Origin: Terriglobia bacterium
GTDB taxonomy: Bacteria > Acidobacteriota > Terriglobia > Bryobacterales > Bryobacteraceae
Length of the DNA stretch: 64,000 nucleotides
NCBI GenBank assembly: GCA_020073615.1
Contig: JAIQEX010000006.1
Coordinates: forward strand, 1 to 64,000
Direction: 5' to 3'
Positions 7,941 through 17,201 of this stretch are shown one piece after another; within the stretch, counting starts at the first letter, position 1, and each line of letters opens with the position of its first letter. Below the pieces are notes generated by a model. That model was not told the origin of the DNA, ran no database searches, and saw only the letters and a program-made list of their open reading frames with translations. A program made the position numbers and the translations under genes.

Positions 7941-8783
7941 TTAGCGTTTGGTTTGGGCCACGCACCCGCCCGTATGATACGGCTCGCCGCAATCCGGCAG
8001 CCCCGTGGGCAGCGCCGGGATTTCGAGGCCCGGCTTCAGCACGCTCTCGCGCATCGAGGTGAGCGAATGCTTCAGCGATTTCTCCGGATTGATGCCCATA
8101 AACATCGAGCCCAGCGCGCGCGACATGCCGCCGAATTCGTCGCTCAGGGTGATGGTCTCGCCTTCCACGTAGACCCCTTTATCGGTCTCCGCGAAACGCC
8201 AATAGGAATCCAGCCGCCGCAGGTAGCCGTGGTCCTTGCCCACTTCGGCGACCTTGGTGGATAACGACCGGCAGCTCCAGCGGTGCTGGTCCACGCGCTC
8301 CCATGTCACGTCGCTTTCCACGTCGATGACGGCGGGCTCCTTCAGGCGCATGGTGTAGCGGAAGCGGTTGTCCCCCGTGCGGCACAAGAGTTTGGAAGAA
8401 CCGATGGTCTCGCTGAAATACTGCGCGCGATGATCGTAGTCCTGCAGCATGCGCACCAGTTTGTCCAGGCTGGCGCCGGGGATAAAGACGGAGCCGATCC
8501 AGTCGTAGAGCTGCGCTCCGGCCAGCTTGTGCGGGTTGGCGCCGTTGGGCGCGATGGTCTGGACGCGCTTCTCGCGCACGATCTGGCCGTTGAGCGCGGC
8601 ATCGGAATCGGCCACCAGAAAGGCCTTGCGGGCGTTCATCCGCTCTTCGGCGGACTGCACGTAGCAATCGAAATCGTGCACGGTTTCGGGCTTCAGCGTC
8701 TGCGCGCGAAGTCCGGCGGGAAGGAGCAGGCAGGAGAGCACCGCGGCCGCGGCAATCGGAGAACTGCTTCTAGGTTGATTCAT
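7941..8783 (-). CDS. exported protein, possibly START/SRPBCC-like, unknown function
   Basis: The 280-residue protein has a signal peptide (residues about 9-27, ending AGLRAQ) and a mature part that could fold as a SRPBCC/START-type lipid-binding domain: a long alternating beta pattern in the middle (FRYTMRLKEPAVIDVESDVTW, HRWSCRSLSTKVAEVG) and an amphipathic helix near the end (SLKHSLTSMRESVLKP). I cannot name a family firmly. Its position just upstream of the GMC oxidoreductase gene suggests a shared substrate, perhaps a hydrophobic alcohol. Confidence 0.6.
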   Translation of the reverse strand: MNQPRSSSPIAAAAVLSCLLLPAGLRAQTLKPETVHDFDCYVQSAEERMNARKAFLVADSDAALNGQIVREKRVQTIAPNGANPHKLAGAQLYDWIGSVFIPGASLDKLVRMLQDYDHRAQYFSETIGSSKLLCRTGDNRFRYTMRLKEPAVIDVESDVTWERVDQHRWSCRSLSTKVAEVGKDHGYLRRLDSYWRFAETDKGVYVEGETITLSDEFGGMSRALGSMFMGINPEKSLKHSLTSMRESVLKPGLEIPALPTGLPDCGEPYHTGGCVAQTKR

Positions 8784-9089
8784 ACTTTGGCATCCGATTC
8801 ATTATCGCTCGTTGCGGGCCTGCCCCGCCAGAGCACTTGCACGAGCCCGCAAAACCTGGAGCCGGGACACGGGGGCCGCGCGGCGCACCGCGTTTGATCG
8901 GCGGGCGGCTCCGGCCACCCGCGTAAGACCCTCGGCCATTCCGGCCGCCCACGGAGCCTGTGGTGCTTTTCTACAACCGGACCGGATCGACGGCATCGCA
9001 ACTGTTGACTTTTTCCATACCATCGGTCTATTCTAAAGACTTAGAGTACTTAATATCCGTATTTCTCGAATCGCCAGGGAGAGATCGCC
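8784..9089. other. intergenic region between divergent transcription units
   Basis: This 306-base gap separates the GMC operon (minus strand) from the hyp operon (plus strand). The left part is GC-rich with no frame I trust. The right part is AT-richer and holds a probable promoter (listed separately) and the ribosome-binding site of hypC. Confidence 0.5.
9005..9034 (+). promoter_or_regulatory. candidate sigma-70 promoter for the hyp operon
   Basis: TTGACT at 9005-9010 and TATTCT at 9029-9034 are separated by 18 bases, in the only AT-rich stretch of the gap. The start of hypC lies about 55 bases downstream and has GGGAGAG as ribosome-binding site. Match to consensus is 5 of 6 and 4 of 6. Confidence 0.45.
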
Positions 9090-9356
9090 ATGTGCTTAGC
9101 CGTTCCGGGGAAGATTCTGGAAGTCGAACAACAAGTCGATAATCGCGTGGGAATCATCCAGTTCGGCGGCATCACCCGCCAGGCCTACCTGGATTTCGTG
9201 CCCGAGGCGAACGTGGGCGATTACGTGATCGTCCACGTCGGCTTTGCCATCAGCCGCGTGGACGCCGAGGAAGCCCGGCGCACCTACGACCTCCTGGAGC
9301 AAATGGGTCTGCTCGAAGGGGAGGGCCTCAAGGCGGGCGTCGAGGGGGACCAATGA
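9090..9356 (+). CDS. hypC: HypC, [NiFe]-hydrogenase maturation chaperone
   Basis: HypC binds iron carrying CN and CO together with HypD and hands it to the hydrogenase large-subunit precursor. The protein starts [11 protein letters not shown], with the essential Cys2 and the MCLA.PG motif of the HypC/HybG/HupF family, and is 88 residues long, as expected. A ribosome-binding site GGGAGAG precedes the ATG at 9090. Its 3' end overlaps hypD by 4 bases (ATGA), the first of several such overlaps in the operon. Confidence 0.97.
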   Translation: MCLAVPGKILEVEQQVDNRVGIIQFGGITRQAYLDFVPEANVGDYVIVHVGFAISRVDAEEARRTYDLLEQMGLLEGEGLKAGVEGDQ

Positions 9357-10450
9357 AATACATCGACGAGTACCGCGACCCGCAGATCGCCCAGGCGCTG
9401 GTCCAGAAGATGGCGAAGCAGGTCACACGCCCGTGGGTGCTGATGGAGATCTGCGGCGGTCAGACCCACACGCTGATGCGGTATGGCATCGACGAGCTCA
9501 TCCCCAAGCAGGTGGAGCTGGTGCATGGGCCGGGCTGCCCGGTCTGCGTGACGGCGCTCGAAGTGGTGGACAAGGCCATCGAGATCGCGTCGCGGCCCGA
9601 CGTGATCTTCGTCAGTTATGGCGACATGCTGCGCGTCCCCGGCTCTTCTTCCGACCTGTTCCGCGTCAAGGGGCAGGGCGGCGACGTACGCATCGCCTAC
9701 ACGCCCATGGAGGCGGTGAAGATCGCGCGCGCCAACCCGGACCGCAAGGTGGTGTTCTTCGCCATCGGCTTCGAAACCACCGCGCCCGCCAACGCCATGA
9801 CCGTGTGGCAGGCGCGGCGCGAGGGGCTGCGGAACTTCTCCATGCTGGTTTCTCACGTGCTGGTGCCGCCCGCCATCCGCGTGCTGCTGGACTCGCCCGC
9901 CAATCGCGTGCAGGGCTTCATCGCGCCGGGACACGTGTGCACCGTCATGGGCTACCGCGATTACGAAGAGCTGGCGGCGCGGTATCATGTGCCCATCGTG
10001 GTGGGCGGATTCGAGCCGGTCGATCTTCTGGAGGCGATCTCCATGCTGGTGGCGCAACTGGAGGAGGGCCGCGCCGAGGTGGAGAACCAGTACGTGCGCG
10101 CGGTGAGCCGCGATGGCAATCTCCCGGCGCAACGCATAGTCGAGCAGGTATTTGAAACGGCCGGCCGCAAATGGCGCGGCATCGGAAATATCCCCATGAG
10201 CGGCTGGCGTCTGCGGCCCGAATTCGCCGCGTTCGACGCCGAGAAGGTGTTCGGGCTGTCGGAAATCGAAGTGCCCGAGCCGCCCGAGTGCATCAGCGCC
10301 CTGGTGCTGCAAGGCTTGAAGAAGCCGTTCGAATGCACCGCGTTCGGCGTCCGCTGCACGCCTGAGAACCCGCTGGGCGCGCCCATGGTTTCCGCCGAGG
10401 GCGCCTGCGCGGCGTATTACCGGTACCGCCGGCACACGGTGGCGTCATGA
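9353..10450 (+). CDS. hypD: HypD, [NiFe]-hydrogenase maturation iron-sulfur protein
   Basis: HypD assembles the Fe(CN)2CO unit with HypC and HypE. At 365 residues it is full length. Conserved cysteines are visible at EICGGQTHT (Cys34) and GPGCPVC (Cys62, Cys65), and the C-terminal [4Fe-4S] ligands at [19 protein letters not shown] and [10 protein letters not shown]. The start overlaps the hypC stop and the end overlaps the hypE start, so translation is coupled. Confidence 0.97.
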   Translation: MKYIDEYRDPQIAQALVQKMAKQVTRPWVLMEICGGQTHTLMRYGIDELIPKQVELVHGPGCPVCVTALEVVDKAIEIASRPDVIFVSYGDMLRVPGSSSDLFRVKGQGGDVRIAYTPMEAVKIARANPDRKVVFFAIGFETTAPANAMTVWQARREGLRNFSMLVSHVLVPPAIRVLLDSPANRVQGFIAPGHVCTVMGYRDYEELAARYHVPIVVGGFEPVDLLEAISMLVAQLEEGRAEVENQYVRAVSRDGNLPAQRIVEQVFETAGRKWRGIGNIPMSGWRLRPEFAAFDAEKVFGLSEIEVPEPPECISALVLQGLKKPFECTAFGVRCTPENPLGAPMVSAEGACAAYYRYRRHTVAS

Positions 10451-11487
10451 ACGCGCTCAGTTGTCCGGTCCCGCTGCGCCTGAAGGACCAGATCCTGCTG
10501 GGGCACGGCAGCGGCGGAACGCTCAGCGCCGAGCTGATGCGCGAAATCTTCCTGCCGTCGTTCTCCAACCCGGTTCTGGATTGCCTGGACGATCAGGCGG
10601 TGGTCACCATCAACGGCGCCCGCCTGGCCGTTACCACCGATTCGTTCGTAGTGAAGCCGCTCTTCTTCAAGGGCGGCGACATCGGTTCGCTGTCCGTCCA
10701 CGGCACGGTAAACGACCTCGCCATGGGCGGCGCCACGCCGCTGTACCTCACCGTGGCGTTCATCCTGGAAGAAGGACTGCCCACCGAAACGCTGCGCCGC
10801 GTGGTGGCCTCTCTGGCCCGCGCCGCCGAGGCGGCCGGCGTGCGCGTGATTACCGGCGATACCAAGGTGGTGGAGAAAGGCAGCGGCGATGGGCTGTTCA
10901 TCAATACCACCGGCATCGGCGTGGTTCCCGACGGGGTGCATCTCTCGGCCAACCAGGCCAGGCCGGGGGATCGCGTCATTCTGAGCGGGTCCATCGGCGA
11001 GCACGGCATCGCCATCCTGGCCGAGCGCGAGGGACTCGAATTCGAGAGTCCCGTGGAGAGCGATTCGGCCGCCTTGCATACCCTGGTGGCCGCCATGCTG
11101 GCGGCGGCGCGCGGCATCCGCTGCCTGCGCGATCCCACGCGCGGCGGCGTCTCCAGTACTCTGAACGAGATCGCCCAGCAGTCGCAGGTGAGCATCCGGC
11201 TCGACGAGCGCGCGATTACCGTCCGGCCGGAGGTCGAGGGCGCCTGCGAGTTGCTGGGGCTCGATCCGCTGTACGTGGCCAACGAGGGCAAGCTCGTCGC
11301 CATTGTCGCTCCCGAAGACGCCGCGCCGTTGCTCGAGGCCATGCGCCGCCATCCCCTGGGCGCGGGTGCGCAGATCATCGGCAGCGTCACCGAAGGCAAC
11401 CCCGGCATGGTCACCATGCGCACCGTGCTGGGCACGTCGCGAATGGTGGATATGCTGGCCGGAGATCAGTTGCCCAGGATCTGCTGA
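10447..11487 (+). CDS. hypE: HypE, carbamoyl dehydratase of [NiFe]-hydrogenase maturation
   Basis: HypE turns a carbamoyl group, placed on its C-terminal cysteine by HypF, into thiocyanate, the source of the CN ligands. The 346-residue protein has the PurM-like N-terminal motif [10 protein letters not shown] and ends in the diagnostic PRIC, with the acceptor cysteine as last residue. It overlaps hypD by 4 bases, and its stop is followed 5 bases later by the hypA start. No hypF lies in this window. Confidence 0.97.
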   Translation: MNALSCPVPLRLKDQILLGHGSGGTLSAELMREIFLPSFSNPVLDCLDDQAVVTINGARLAVTTDSFVVKPLFFKGGDIGSLSVHGTVNDLAMGGATPLYLTVAFILEEGLPTETLRRVVASLARAAEAAGVRVITGDTKVVEKGSGDGLFINTTGIGVVPDGVHLSANQARPGDRVILSGSIGEHGIAILAEREGLEFESPVESDSAALHTLVAAMLAAARGIRCLRDPTRGGVSSTLNEIAQQSQVSIRLDERAITVRPEVEGACELLGLDPLYVANEGKLVAIVAPEDAAPLLEAMRRHPLGAGAQIIGSVTEGNPGMVTMRTVLGTSRMVDMLAGDQLPRIC

Positions 11488-11492
11488 CCGCC

Positions 11493-11840
11493 ATGCACGA
11501 AATGGGAATCGCCAACTCGGTGCTCGATGCCGTTCGCCACGAATCCGAAATTCGCCAGGGGGCGCGGGTGCTGAAGGTCGGCGTGCGCGTGGGAGAACTG
11601 GCCGCGGTGGACCCCGAGTCTCTGCGGTTTTGCTTTGAAGCGCTGGTATCGGGCAGCGATCTGGAGCCGCTCGTCCTGGACCTGGAATACTGTCCCCGCC
11701 GCAACCGTTGCCGGCACTGCGGCGAAATCTTTCCCGCTACTGAATTCCCTTTCACCTGCCCGCAATGCAACTCGGAGGAAACGGTGCTTGCCGGAGGGGA
11801 CGAGCTCGAATTCGCTTATATGGAGATCGAAGAGACATGA
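11493..11840 (+). CDS. hypA: HypA, nickel metallochaperone for hydrogenase
   Basis: HypA delivers nickel to the hydrogenase large subunit together with HypB. The 115-residue protein begins MHEMGIA, with His2 as nickel ligand, and carries the zinc-finger pairs CRHC and CPQC near residues 74 and 89. The start at 11493 is chosen because His2 must directly follow the initiator. The stop overlaps the hypB start (ATGA). Confidence 0.96.
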   Translation: MHEMGIANSVLDAVRHESEIRQGARVLKVGVRVGELAAVDPESLRFCFEALVSGSDLEPLVLDLEYCPRRNRCRHCGEIFPATEFPFTCPQCNSEETVLAGGDELEFAYMEIEET

Positions 11841-12502
11841 ACCGCATTCCTATGGAGCGCAAAGTACTCAGTGAGAACGACCGCATCGCAGCCGAATTGC
11901 GCGCCATCTACGAGCGCAACGGCACGCTATGCGTCAACTTCATCAGCGCGCCGGGATCGGGGAAGACGGCGCTGCTCGAGCGCACCCTCGCCGGCTTCGA
12001 TGCCGGCCGGCGCGTGGCCGTCCTCACGGGCGATATCCAGACCGACAACGACGCCCGCCGCCTGGCCCGCTATGGTTTCCCCGTGCGCCAGATCTCAACC
12101 GGAGGCACCTGCCACCTGGATGCCCGCATGGTGCAGCGCGGCCTGGAGGGCTGGCCGCTCGAGTCGCTCGACATTCTGTTCGTGGAGAACGTCGGCAACC
12201 TGGTGTGCCCCACCAGCTACGATCTGGGCGAAAAGGCCCGCGTCGTGGTGTTGAGCGTCACCGAGGGCGAAGACAAGCCGCTGAAATACCCGGCCACCTT
12301 CTATCGCGCCGACCTCATGGTGCTGAATAAGATCGACCTGCTGCCGTACGTGCCGTTCGATGCCGGCCTCGCTCACGACAATGCCCGCCGCGTGAATCCG
12401 CAGATCGAAATCGTGAATGTCTCCTGCACCACCGGCGAGGGCTTCGATGCCTGGTACCGCTGGCTGGAAGCACAGCGCGTCCCCGTCGGCGCCGGCGGAT
12501 AA
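11837..12502 (+). CDS. hypB: HypB, GTPase for nickel insertion into hydrogenase
   Basis: HypB hydrolyses GTP during nickel insertion with HypA. I place the start at the ATG at 11837, overlapping the hypA stop by 4 bases, giving 221 residues. The P-loop is SAPGSGKTALLE, with FVENVGNLVCP and LNKIDLLPY as further G-motifs. The protein lacks the N-terminal His-rich nickel-storage stretch and the CxxCGC motif of some HypB proteins, which is normal for the short form. It is the last gene of hypCDEAB. Confidence 0.95.
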   Translation: MNRIPMERKVLSENDRIAAELRAIYERNGTLCVNFISAPGSGKTALLERTLAGFDAGRRVAVLTGDIQTDNDARRLARYGFPVRQISTGGTCHLDARMVQRGLEGWPLESLDILFVENVGNLVCPTSYDLGEKARVVVLSVTEGEDKPLKYPATFYRADLMVLNKIDLLPYVPFDAGLAHDNARRVNPQIEIVNVSCTTGEGFDAWYRWLEAQRVPVGAGG

Positions 12503-12546
12503 CTTCATCGCCCGGCGAGCGGGTACAATTGTTGAACAACCGGAAG

Positions 12547-15489
12547 ATGATTCGGCACCTGTGTCTCCTCGCCCTGCTGGCCGCGCCCGCCACGTTCGCG
12601 CAGACCGCGGCTCTGCGCGGCCAGGTGACAGATGAGAGCGGGGCGGTGATTCCCGGGGCCAGGGTCGCGCTGACCGGGGCCGCGGGGCCGGTCCGGAACA
12701 CCATCGCGGACGAAAGAGGCACGTACTCCTTCGCCGGCGTGCCGCCCGGGGAATATTCGGTCCGGACATCGGCGCCGCACTTGAGGCAGACCCAGCCTGC
12801 AAAGGTCACCCTCAAATCCGGGCTGCAGGTTCTGAACCTGGTTCTGAACGTCGCGCCGATGTCGGAGAAAGTGACGGTTCAGGAGAACGCCGCTCCCGCG
12901 TTGAGCACGGATGCCGCGGGCAACGCCAGCGCGGTGGTGCTGCGGGGCGCCGATCTCGACGCCCTCGCCGACGATCCCGACGATCTTGCGGCAGATCTGC
13001 AAGCGCTCGCCGGGCCCTCCGCCGGCCCCAGCGGCGGCTCCATCTTCATCGACGGATTCAGCGGCGGACAGTTGCCGCCCAAGGAATCGATCCGCGAGAT
13101 TCGCATCAATCAGAATCCCTTCTCGCCGGAGTACGACAAGCTGGGCTACGGCAAGATCGAGATCTTCACCAAGCCGGGCGCGGACAAGTATCGCGGCACC
13201 GCCCAGTGGAATTTCGCCAACGACTTCTGGAACACGCGCAATCCCTATGCGCCCGAGAAGGCGTATTTCCTCCTCAACGAGCTGGAAGGCAACGCCGGCG
13301 GGCCGCTCACCAGAAAGTCGTCCTTCACGGTGGACGCCCAGCGCAACATGGTGGACAACGGCTCCATTACCAACGCCGTCACGGTGAATCCCGAGACGCT
13401 GGCGGTCCAGCCGTTGGCAGCCGTGCTGGTCACGCCGGGACGATACACCAACGTCAGCCCGCGCATCGACTACCAGCTTCGCGAGAACAACACGCTCACG
13501 TTCCGCTACGGCATCACCCACTCCGACGTGCGCGACGGCGGGATTGGCGGCTTCGACCTGGCCTCGCGGGGCTATCACTCGCAATTCACCAACCAGACGG
13601 TGCAGGCGGCCGGCACGGTTTTGCTTGGCAAGGCGGTGAATGAAACGCGCTTCCAGTTTTATCGCAGCGCCACGCAGGCGATCGCCAACACCGCCGCGCC
13701 CGCCATCCAGGTGCTGCAATCGTTCAACGGCGGAGGCGCCACCCTGGGCCGCACCTTCGACACGCAAAACAACTACGAGCTGCAGAACTACACGTCGCTG
13801 GCGAAAGGCGCGCACGCGTGGCGTTTCGGCGTCCGCGTGCGCCGCCAGAGCGACGACAGCGTTTCGCCGCAGAATTTCAACGGCACCTTCACTTTCGCCG
13901 GCGGCGCGCTGGCCCCGGTGCTGGACGCGCAGAACCGGCCCGTGTCCGATGCCCAGGGCCAGAATGTGCTGGCGCCCATTACTTCCATCGAACGCTACCG
14001 GCGCACGCTGCTGTTCACGCAGTTTCACGACACACCGGCACAGATTCGCGCCCTGGGCGGAGGCGCCACGCAGTTCAGCGTCAACGGCGGAATTGCCGCA
14101 TTGGCGGCGAACCAGGTGGACGCCGGAATCTTCGCCGGCGACGAATGGCGCGTGCGGCCGAACTTCACTGTGAACCTGGGATTGCGCTACGAGACGCAGA
14201 GCAACATTCACGGCCGAGGCGACATCGCGCCGCGCGTGGCCTTCGCCTGGGCGCCCGCGGGCGGCGCCGGGAAGCGCGCCAGGACCGTGCTGCGCGCGGG
14301 ATTCGGAATCTTCTACGACCGCTTTCCGCTCGCGGGCAGGCTGGCCGCGGCGCGCTACAACGGCGTGGTGCAGCAGCAGTATGTAGTCGCCGATCCCGAT
14401 TTCTATCCGGATCTTCCTTCGCTGGCGGCCGTGGCCGGTTTTGAGCAGGGGCAAACGATCCAACAGGTCAGCTCGCGTCTGCGCGCGCCCTACCTTCTGC
14501 AATCGGCGGTCACCGTGGAGCGCCAATTGCCGCGCAACACCACCCTGGCCGTCACGTACACGAATTCGCACGCGCTGCACGTGCTGCGCTCCGCGGACAT
14601 CAATGCCCCGCTGCCCGGCACTTTTGTTCCCGGCGTGCCGAATAGCGGCGTCTTTCCGCTGGGACGCCCCGGAGCGGCCGACCTGATGGAATCGTCCGGG
14701 CTCTACAACCAGAACCAGTTGATCTCCAACATAAACGCGCGGCTGAATGCGGGCTTCTCGCTGTTCGGTTTCTATGTGTTCAATCGCGCGCATAGCAACA
14801 GCGATGGCCTCGGCACGTTTCCCGCGAATCCGTACAGCCTGGCGGGCGAGTACGGTCCCGCGGCCACCGATGTGCATCATCGGGCGACTATCGGCGGATC
14901 GATCAACCTCAAGTGGGCGGTGCGCATCAGTCCCTTCGTGGTGATGCAATCGGGCGCGCCGTTCGATATCACCGCCGGCCACGATCTTTACGGCACCACG
15001 CTGTTCAACGCGCGGCCCGGAATCGCCGCCGATGCGAACAGACCCGGCCTCATCCCGACGGCGTACGGCCTGCTCGATCCCAATCCGGCTCCCGGCGAGC
15101 GGCTCCTGTCGAGGAATTTCGGACGCGGGCCGGGCCAATACAATGTGAACCTGCGCATCGCGAAGGTCATCGGGTTCGGCAAGGAACGCGGCACTTCGGG
15201 CGGCGATGCGCGCCCCGGAGGCGGGGCCGGCAACCCCATGCAGGCCGCCACGGGCCGCGGCCTGGGCGGCCTCATCGGCGCCCCCACCACGGCGCACCGC
15301 GCGAACCTGAGCATCGGCCTGTCCATCCGCAACGTGCTGAATCATACAAATCCAGGCCCGATTATCGGAAATATCACGTCGCCGTACTTCGGATTGGCCA
15401 ACCAGATTGCCGGCGGGCAAAACGGCGAAGGATTCTACGAAACGGCCAACAACCGGCGGCTGGAATCGCAGATCAAATTCACTTTCTGA
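12547..15489 (+). CDS. Oar-like TonB-dependent outer-membrane receptor
   Basis: The 980-residue protein has a signal peptide (MIRHLCLLALLAAPATFAQ), an N-terminal carboxypeptidase-regulatory-like domain (GQVTDESGAVIPGARVALTG to about residue 95), a plug domain, and a long beta-barrel ending in RRLESQIKFTF with the terminal Phe usual for outer-membrane proteins. Receptors of this type are multiplied in acidobacteria and probably import large organic ligands. A TTG at 12529 would add six residues; I prefer ATG at 12547 because the signal peptide starts there, although GGAAG stands unusually close. It begins 45 bases after hypB on the same strand, but its function is unlikely to be linked to hydrogenase maturation. 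Confidence 0.9.
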   Translation: MIRHLCLLALLAAPATFAQTAALRGQVTDESGAVIPGARVALTGAAGPVRNTIADERGTYSFAGVPPGEYSVRTSAPHLRQTQPAKVTLKSGLQVLNLVLNVAPMSEKVTVQENAAPALSTDAAGNASAVVLRGADLDALADDPDDLAADLQALAGPSAGPSGGSIFIDGFSGGQLPPKESIREIRINQNPFSPEYDKLGYGKIEIFTKPGADKYRGTAQWNFANDFWNTRNPYAPEKAYFLLNELEGNAGGPLTRKSSFTVDAQRNMVDNGSITNAVTVNPETLAVQPLAAVLVTPGRYTNVSPRIDYQLRENNTLTFRYGITHSDVRDGGIGGFDLASRGYHSQFTNQTVQAAGTVLLGKAVNETRFQFYRSATQAIANTAAPAIQVLQSFNGGGATLGRTFDTQNNYELQNYTSLAKGAHAWRFGVRVRRQSDDSVSPQNFNGTFTFAGGALAPVLDAQNRPVSDAQGQNVLAPITSIERYRRTLLFTQFHDTPAQIRALGGGATQFSVNGGIAALAANQVDAGIFAGDEWRVRPNFTVNLGLRYETQSNIHGRGDIAPRVAFAWAPAGGAGKRARTVLRAGFGIFYDRFPLAGRLAAARYNGVVQQQYVVADPDFYPDLPSLAAVAGFEQGQTIQQVSSRLRAPYLLQSAVTVERQLPRNTTLAVTYTNSHALHVLRSADINAPLPGTFVPGVPNSGVFPLGRPGAADLMESSGLYNQNQLISNINARLNAGFSLFGFYVFNRAHSNSDGLGTFPANPYSLAGEYGPAATDVHHRATIGGSINLKWAVRISPFVVMQSGAPFDITAGHDLYGTTLFNARPGIAADANRPGLIPTAYGLLDPNPAPGERLLSRNFGRGPGQYNVNLRIAKVIGFGKERGTSGGDARPGGGAGNPMQAATGRGLGGLIGAPTTAHRANLSIGLSIRNVLNHTNPGPIIGNITSPYFGLANQIAGGQNGEGFYETANNRRLESQIKFTF

Positions 15490-15500
15490 CGAAAATCTCC

Positions 15501-15530
15501 GTGAGGAACCTCACCAAGCCGGTGGCTTTT
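15501..15530 (+). terminator. candidate terminator after the Oar-like receptor gene
   Basis: Two small hairpins lie just after the stop at 15489: GTGAGG-AA-CCTCAC, and AAGCC-GGT-GGCTT followed by TTTT at 15527-15530. The second fits a minimal intrinsic terminator; the T-run is short. Confidence 0.4.
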
Positions 15531-15680
15531 CAGGGTGCGATCCCTAACTTTTGTTCCACCAGCCGGCAAACTTTCGATAGCATTGAATGAGCGGGTGATA
15601 CGATTAAAGATCTGGAATGTAGGCCACGAAAGGGCAATCTCCGCGGAGTCGGCGCCTCACAGGCGGGCCGGGCTGAGCGA

Positions 15681-16235
15681 ATGCAGAAAATGAAGAGGTT
15701 TATGGATATGGCGAACAACGGATCTTGCCGCATGCGTCACGGGAGCGTGGCCGCGGTGGCAGCGGGTCTGTTTCTGCTTCCTGTTTCGTCCTGGGCCCAG
15801 GCTGTCAACGCCTGCGACCTGGACCAGAATGGAGCGGTCAACGTCGCCGACGTGCAGTCGGCGGTGAACATGGCGCTCGGGTTGGCGCCGTGCACGAGCA
15901 CCGTCGCCGGCGCCGGGGTGTGCAACGTGGTGGTCGTCCAGCGGGTGACGAACGCGTTCCTGACCGGATCCTGTCTCACCGGAAATGGGCACAGCGTTAC
16001 GTTGAATTGGACCGCCAGCGCATCGGCGAACGTGGCTGGCTACAACGTGTACCGCGGGCTCTCCTCGACCGGGCCGTTCACCAAGGTGAACACGTCGTTG
16101 ATCGTGGGCACCACTTACACGGACAATAGTGTTCAGGCGGGGCAAAGCTACTTCTATGCGTCGACGGCCGTGGACACTAGCGGCATCGAGAGCGTTTTTT
16201 CGACTCCCGCCACGGCGGTGATACCGACTCCGTAG
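15681..16235 (+). CDS. exported dockerin-like plus fibronectin type III protein
   Basis: The 184-residue protein has a signal peptide ending near SSWAQA. Residues about 45-70 read CDLDQNGAVNVADVQSAVNM, a type I dockerin/EF-hand calcium loop (D.D..G.VN..D). A second, weaker repeat (VCNVVVVQRVTNAFL) follows without the calcium ligands. The C-terminal part from about residue 100 is a fibronectin type III domain (SVTLNWTASASANVAGYNVY to the end). Small exported proteins of this build appear in several copies in solibacterial genomes as I recall them; no cohesin partner is visible here. A start at MKRFMDM (15690) is also possible. Role unknown, probably cell-surface binding. Confidence 0.7.
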   Translation: MQKMKRFMDMANNGSCRMRHGSVAAVAAGLFLLPVSSWAQAVNACDLDQNGAVNVADVQSAVNMALGLAPCTSTVAGAGVCNVVVVQRVTNAFLTGSCLTGNGHSVTLNWTASASANVAGYNVYRGLSSTGPFTKVNTSLIVGTTYTDNSVQAGQSYFYASTAVDTSGIESVFSTPATAVIPTP

Positions 16236-16250
16236 GCGCAGCGCGCGGGC

Positions 16251-17201
16251 TCAGCGTGCGTGGCGCGCCAGGGGGTCGACCTTGCGCGGGCCGTTGCCTT
16301 TGGAATAGTAGTAATAGTTCGGACTCGTGCTGGTCGCCAGGAACCACTCCGGCACACAATTCAGCACCACCCCGAGGAGTTTCTCCTTGGCTACGATCTC
16401 CAGCGACCGGCGCAACAACTGCCGGGGCGTGTGATCCGGGCGCACGACCAGGACTACCCCGTCGCAAGGCGCTTGAATGAGATCGTAGTCCGCCACCGCC
16501 GCCACCGGCGGCGAATCCACGACCACATAGTGGAACAGGCTGCGCATTTGGGCGCACAGAGCCGGCCATGGCGAGCTGTCGAGCAGCTCGACTGGATTGG
16601 CGGGGGGCGTTCCAGCACACATCAGGTAAAGGTTGGGAAGCTCGCGGGCATTCACCAGGGCCTCCTCGGGGCTGCAGGTGCCGCTCAGCACATCGGTAAG
16701 GCCGGGCGCTTCGGGAAGCCCCAGTTGGACGTGGATCGCCGATTTCCGAAAATCCGCGTCCACCAGAAGGACGCGGGCTTCGCTCTTCAAGGACAGGGTC
16801 GCCGCGATGTTGATGGCGCTGATGCTCTTCCCGTCCCCCGGCGCGGCGCTCGAAATGACGATCAGGCGGGGCCGTTTGGGGTGTTGCACGATCCTGGTAC
16901 GCAGCACGCGGTATTGCTCGCTGGCCTGCCACTGCCCATCGTCAAACGGCAACAGCGGCGATGGCGCAGGGACATGGAGACCGAGCGTACGTACCTGCGC
17001 GAGGAAGGATTCCGCGTGGGCGGATTCCGCGGCCGGCCTGGACCTATTGGACGGCGGATCGCTCACTTCCAGGGAGGTGGCGATGACTTCGGCTGCCGCG
17101 CTGTCGTGCGTCGCTGGCTGCGGTTGCCCATCCAGCAAAGGCCGGATCATCTGCGCGATCTCCGGCTCGCTTTTGTTCAGAATCTCGAATAGCTTACTCA
17201 C
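16251..17201 (-). CDS. CpsD/CapB-type tyrosine kinase (BY-kinase) for exopolysaccharide
   Basis: This cytoplasmic BY-kinase would autophosphorylate and pair with the Wzc/GumC-type protein encoded two genes upstream to control chain length or export. The Walker A motif is SSAAPGDGKSISAIN, the A' motif LLVDADFRKS and the Walker B motif YVVVDSPP. The C-terminus has a cluster of four tyrosines in PNYYYYSKGNGP, the likely phosphorylation site. The start is GTG at 17201, which overlaps the upstream gene's stop (GTGA); a longer frame upstream runs inside that gene and is rejected. Length 316 residues with an acidic, variable N-terminal tail, as in XrtA-associated kinases. Confidence 0.88.
   Translation of the reverse strand: MSKLFEILNKSEPEIAQMIRPLLDGQPQPATHDSAAAEVIATSLEVSDPPSNRSRPAAESAHAESFLAQVRTLGLHVPAPSPLLPFDDGQWQASEQYRVLRTRIVQHPKRPRLIVISSAAPGDGKSISAINIAATLSLKSEARVLLVDADFRKSAIHVQLGLPEAPGLTDVLSGTCSPEEALVNARELPNLYLMCAGTPPANPVELLDSSPWPALCAQMRSLFHYVVVDSPPVAAVADYDLIQAPCDGVVLVVRPDHTPRQLLRRSLEIVAKEKLLGVVLNCVPEWFLATSTSPNYYYYSKGNGPRKVDPLARHAR

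Noticed and set aside
6155-8062. A 635-codon open frame on the plus strand over the GMC oxidoreductase gene
   Set aside because: Antisense shadow; low-complexity composition, and the minus-strand gene has FAD and GMC motifs.
12505-15420. A 971-codon open frame on the minus strand across the Oar-like receptor gene
   Set aside because: It is antisense to a gene with signal peptide, plug and barrel motifs; its product is Arg/Ala/Gly/His-rich without any domain. High GC keeps such frames open.
15621-15636. A second sigma-54-like site before the dockerin/FN3 gene
   Set aside because: Only the GG and GC doublets with correct spacing are present; the other positions match poorly, so chance is a sufficient explanation.
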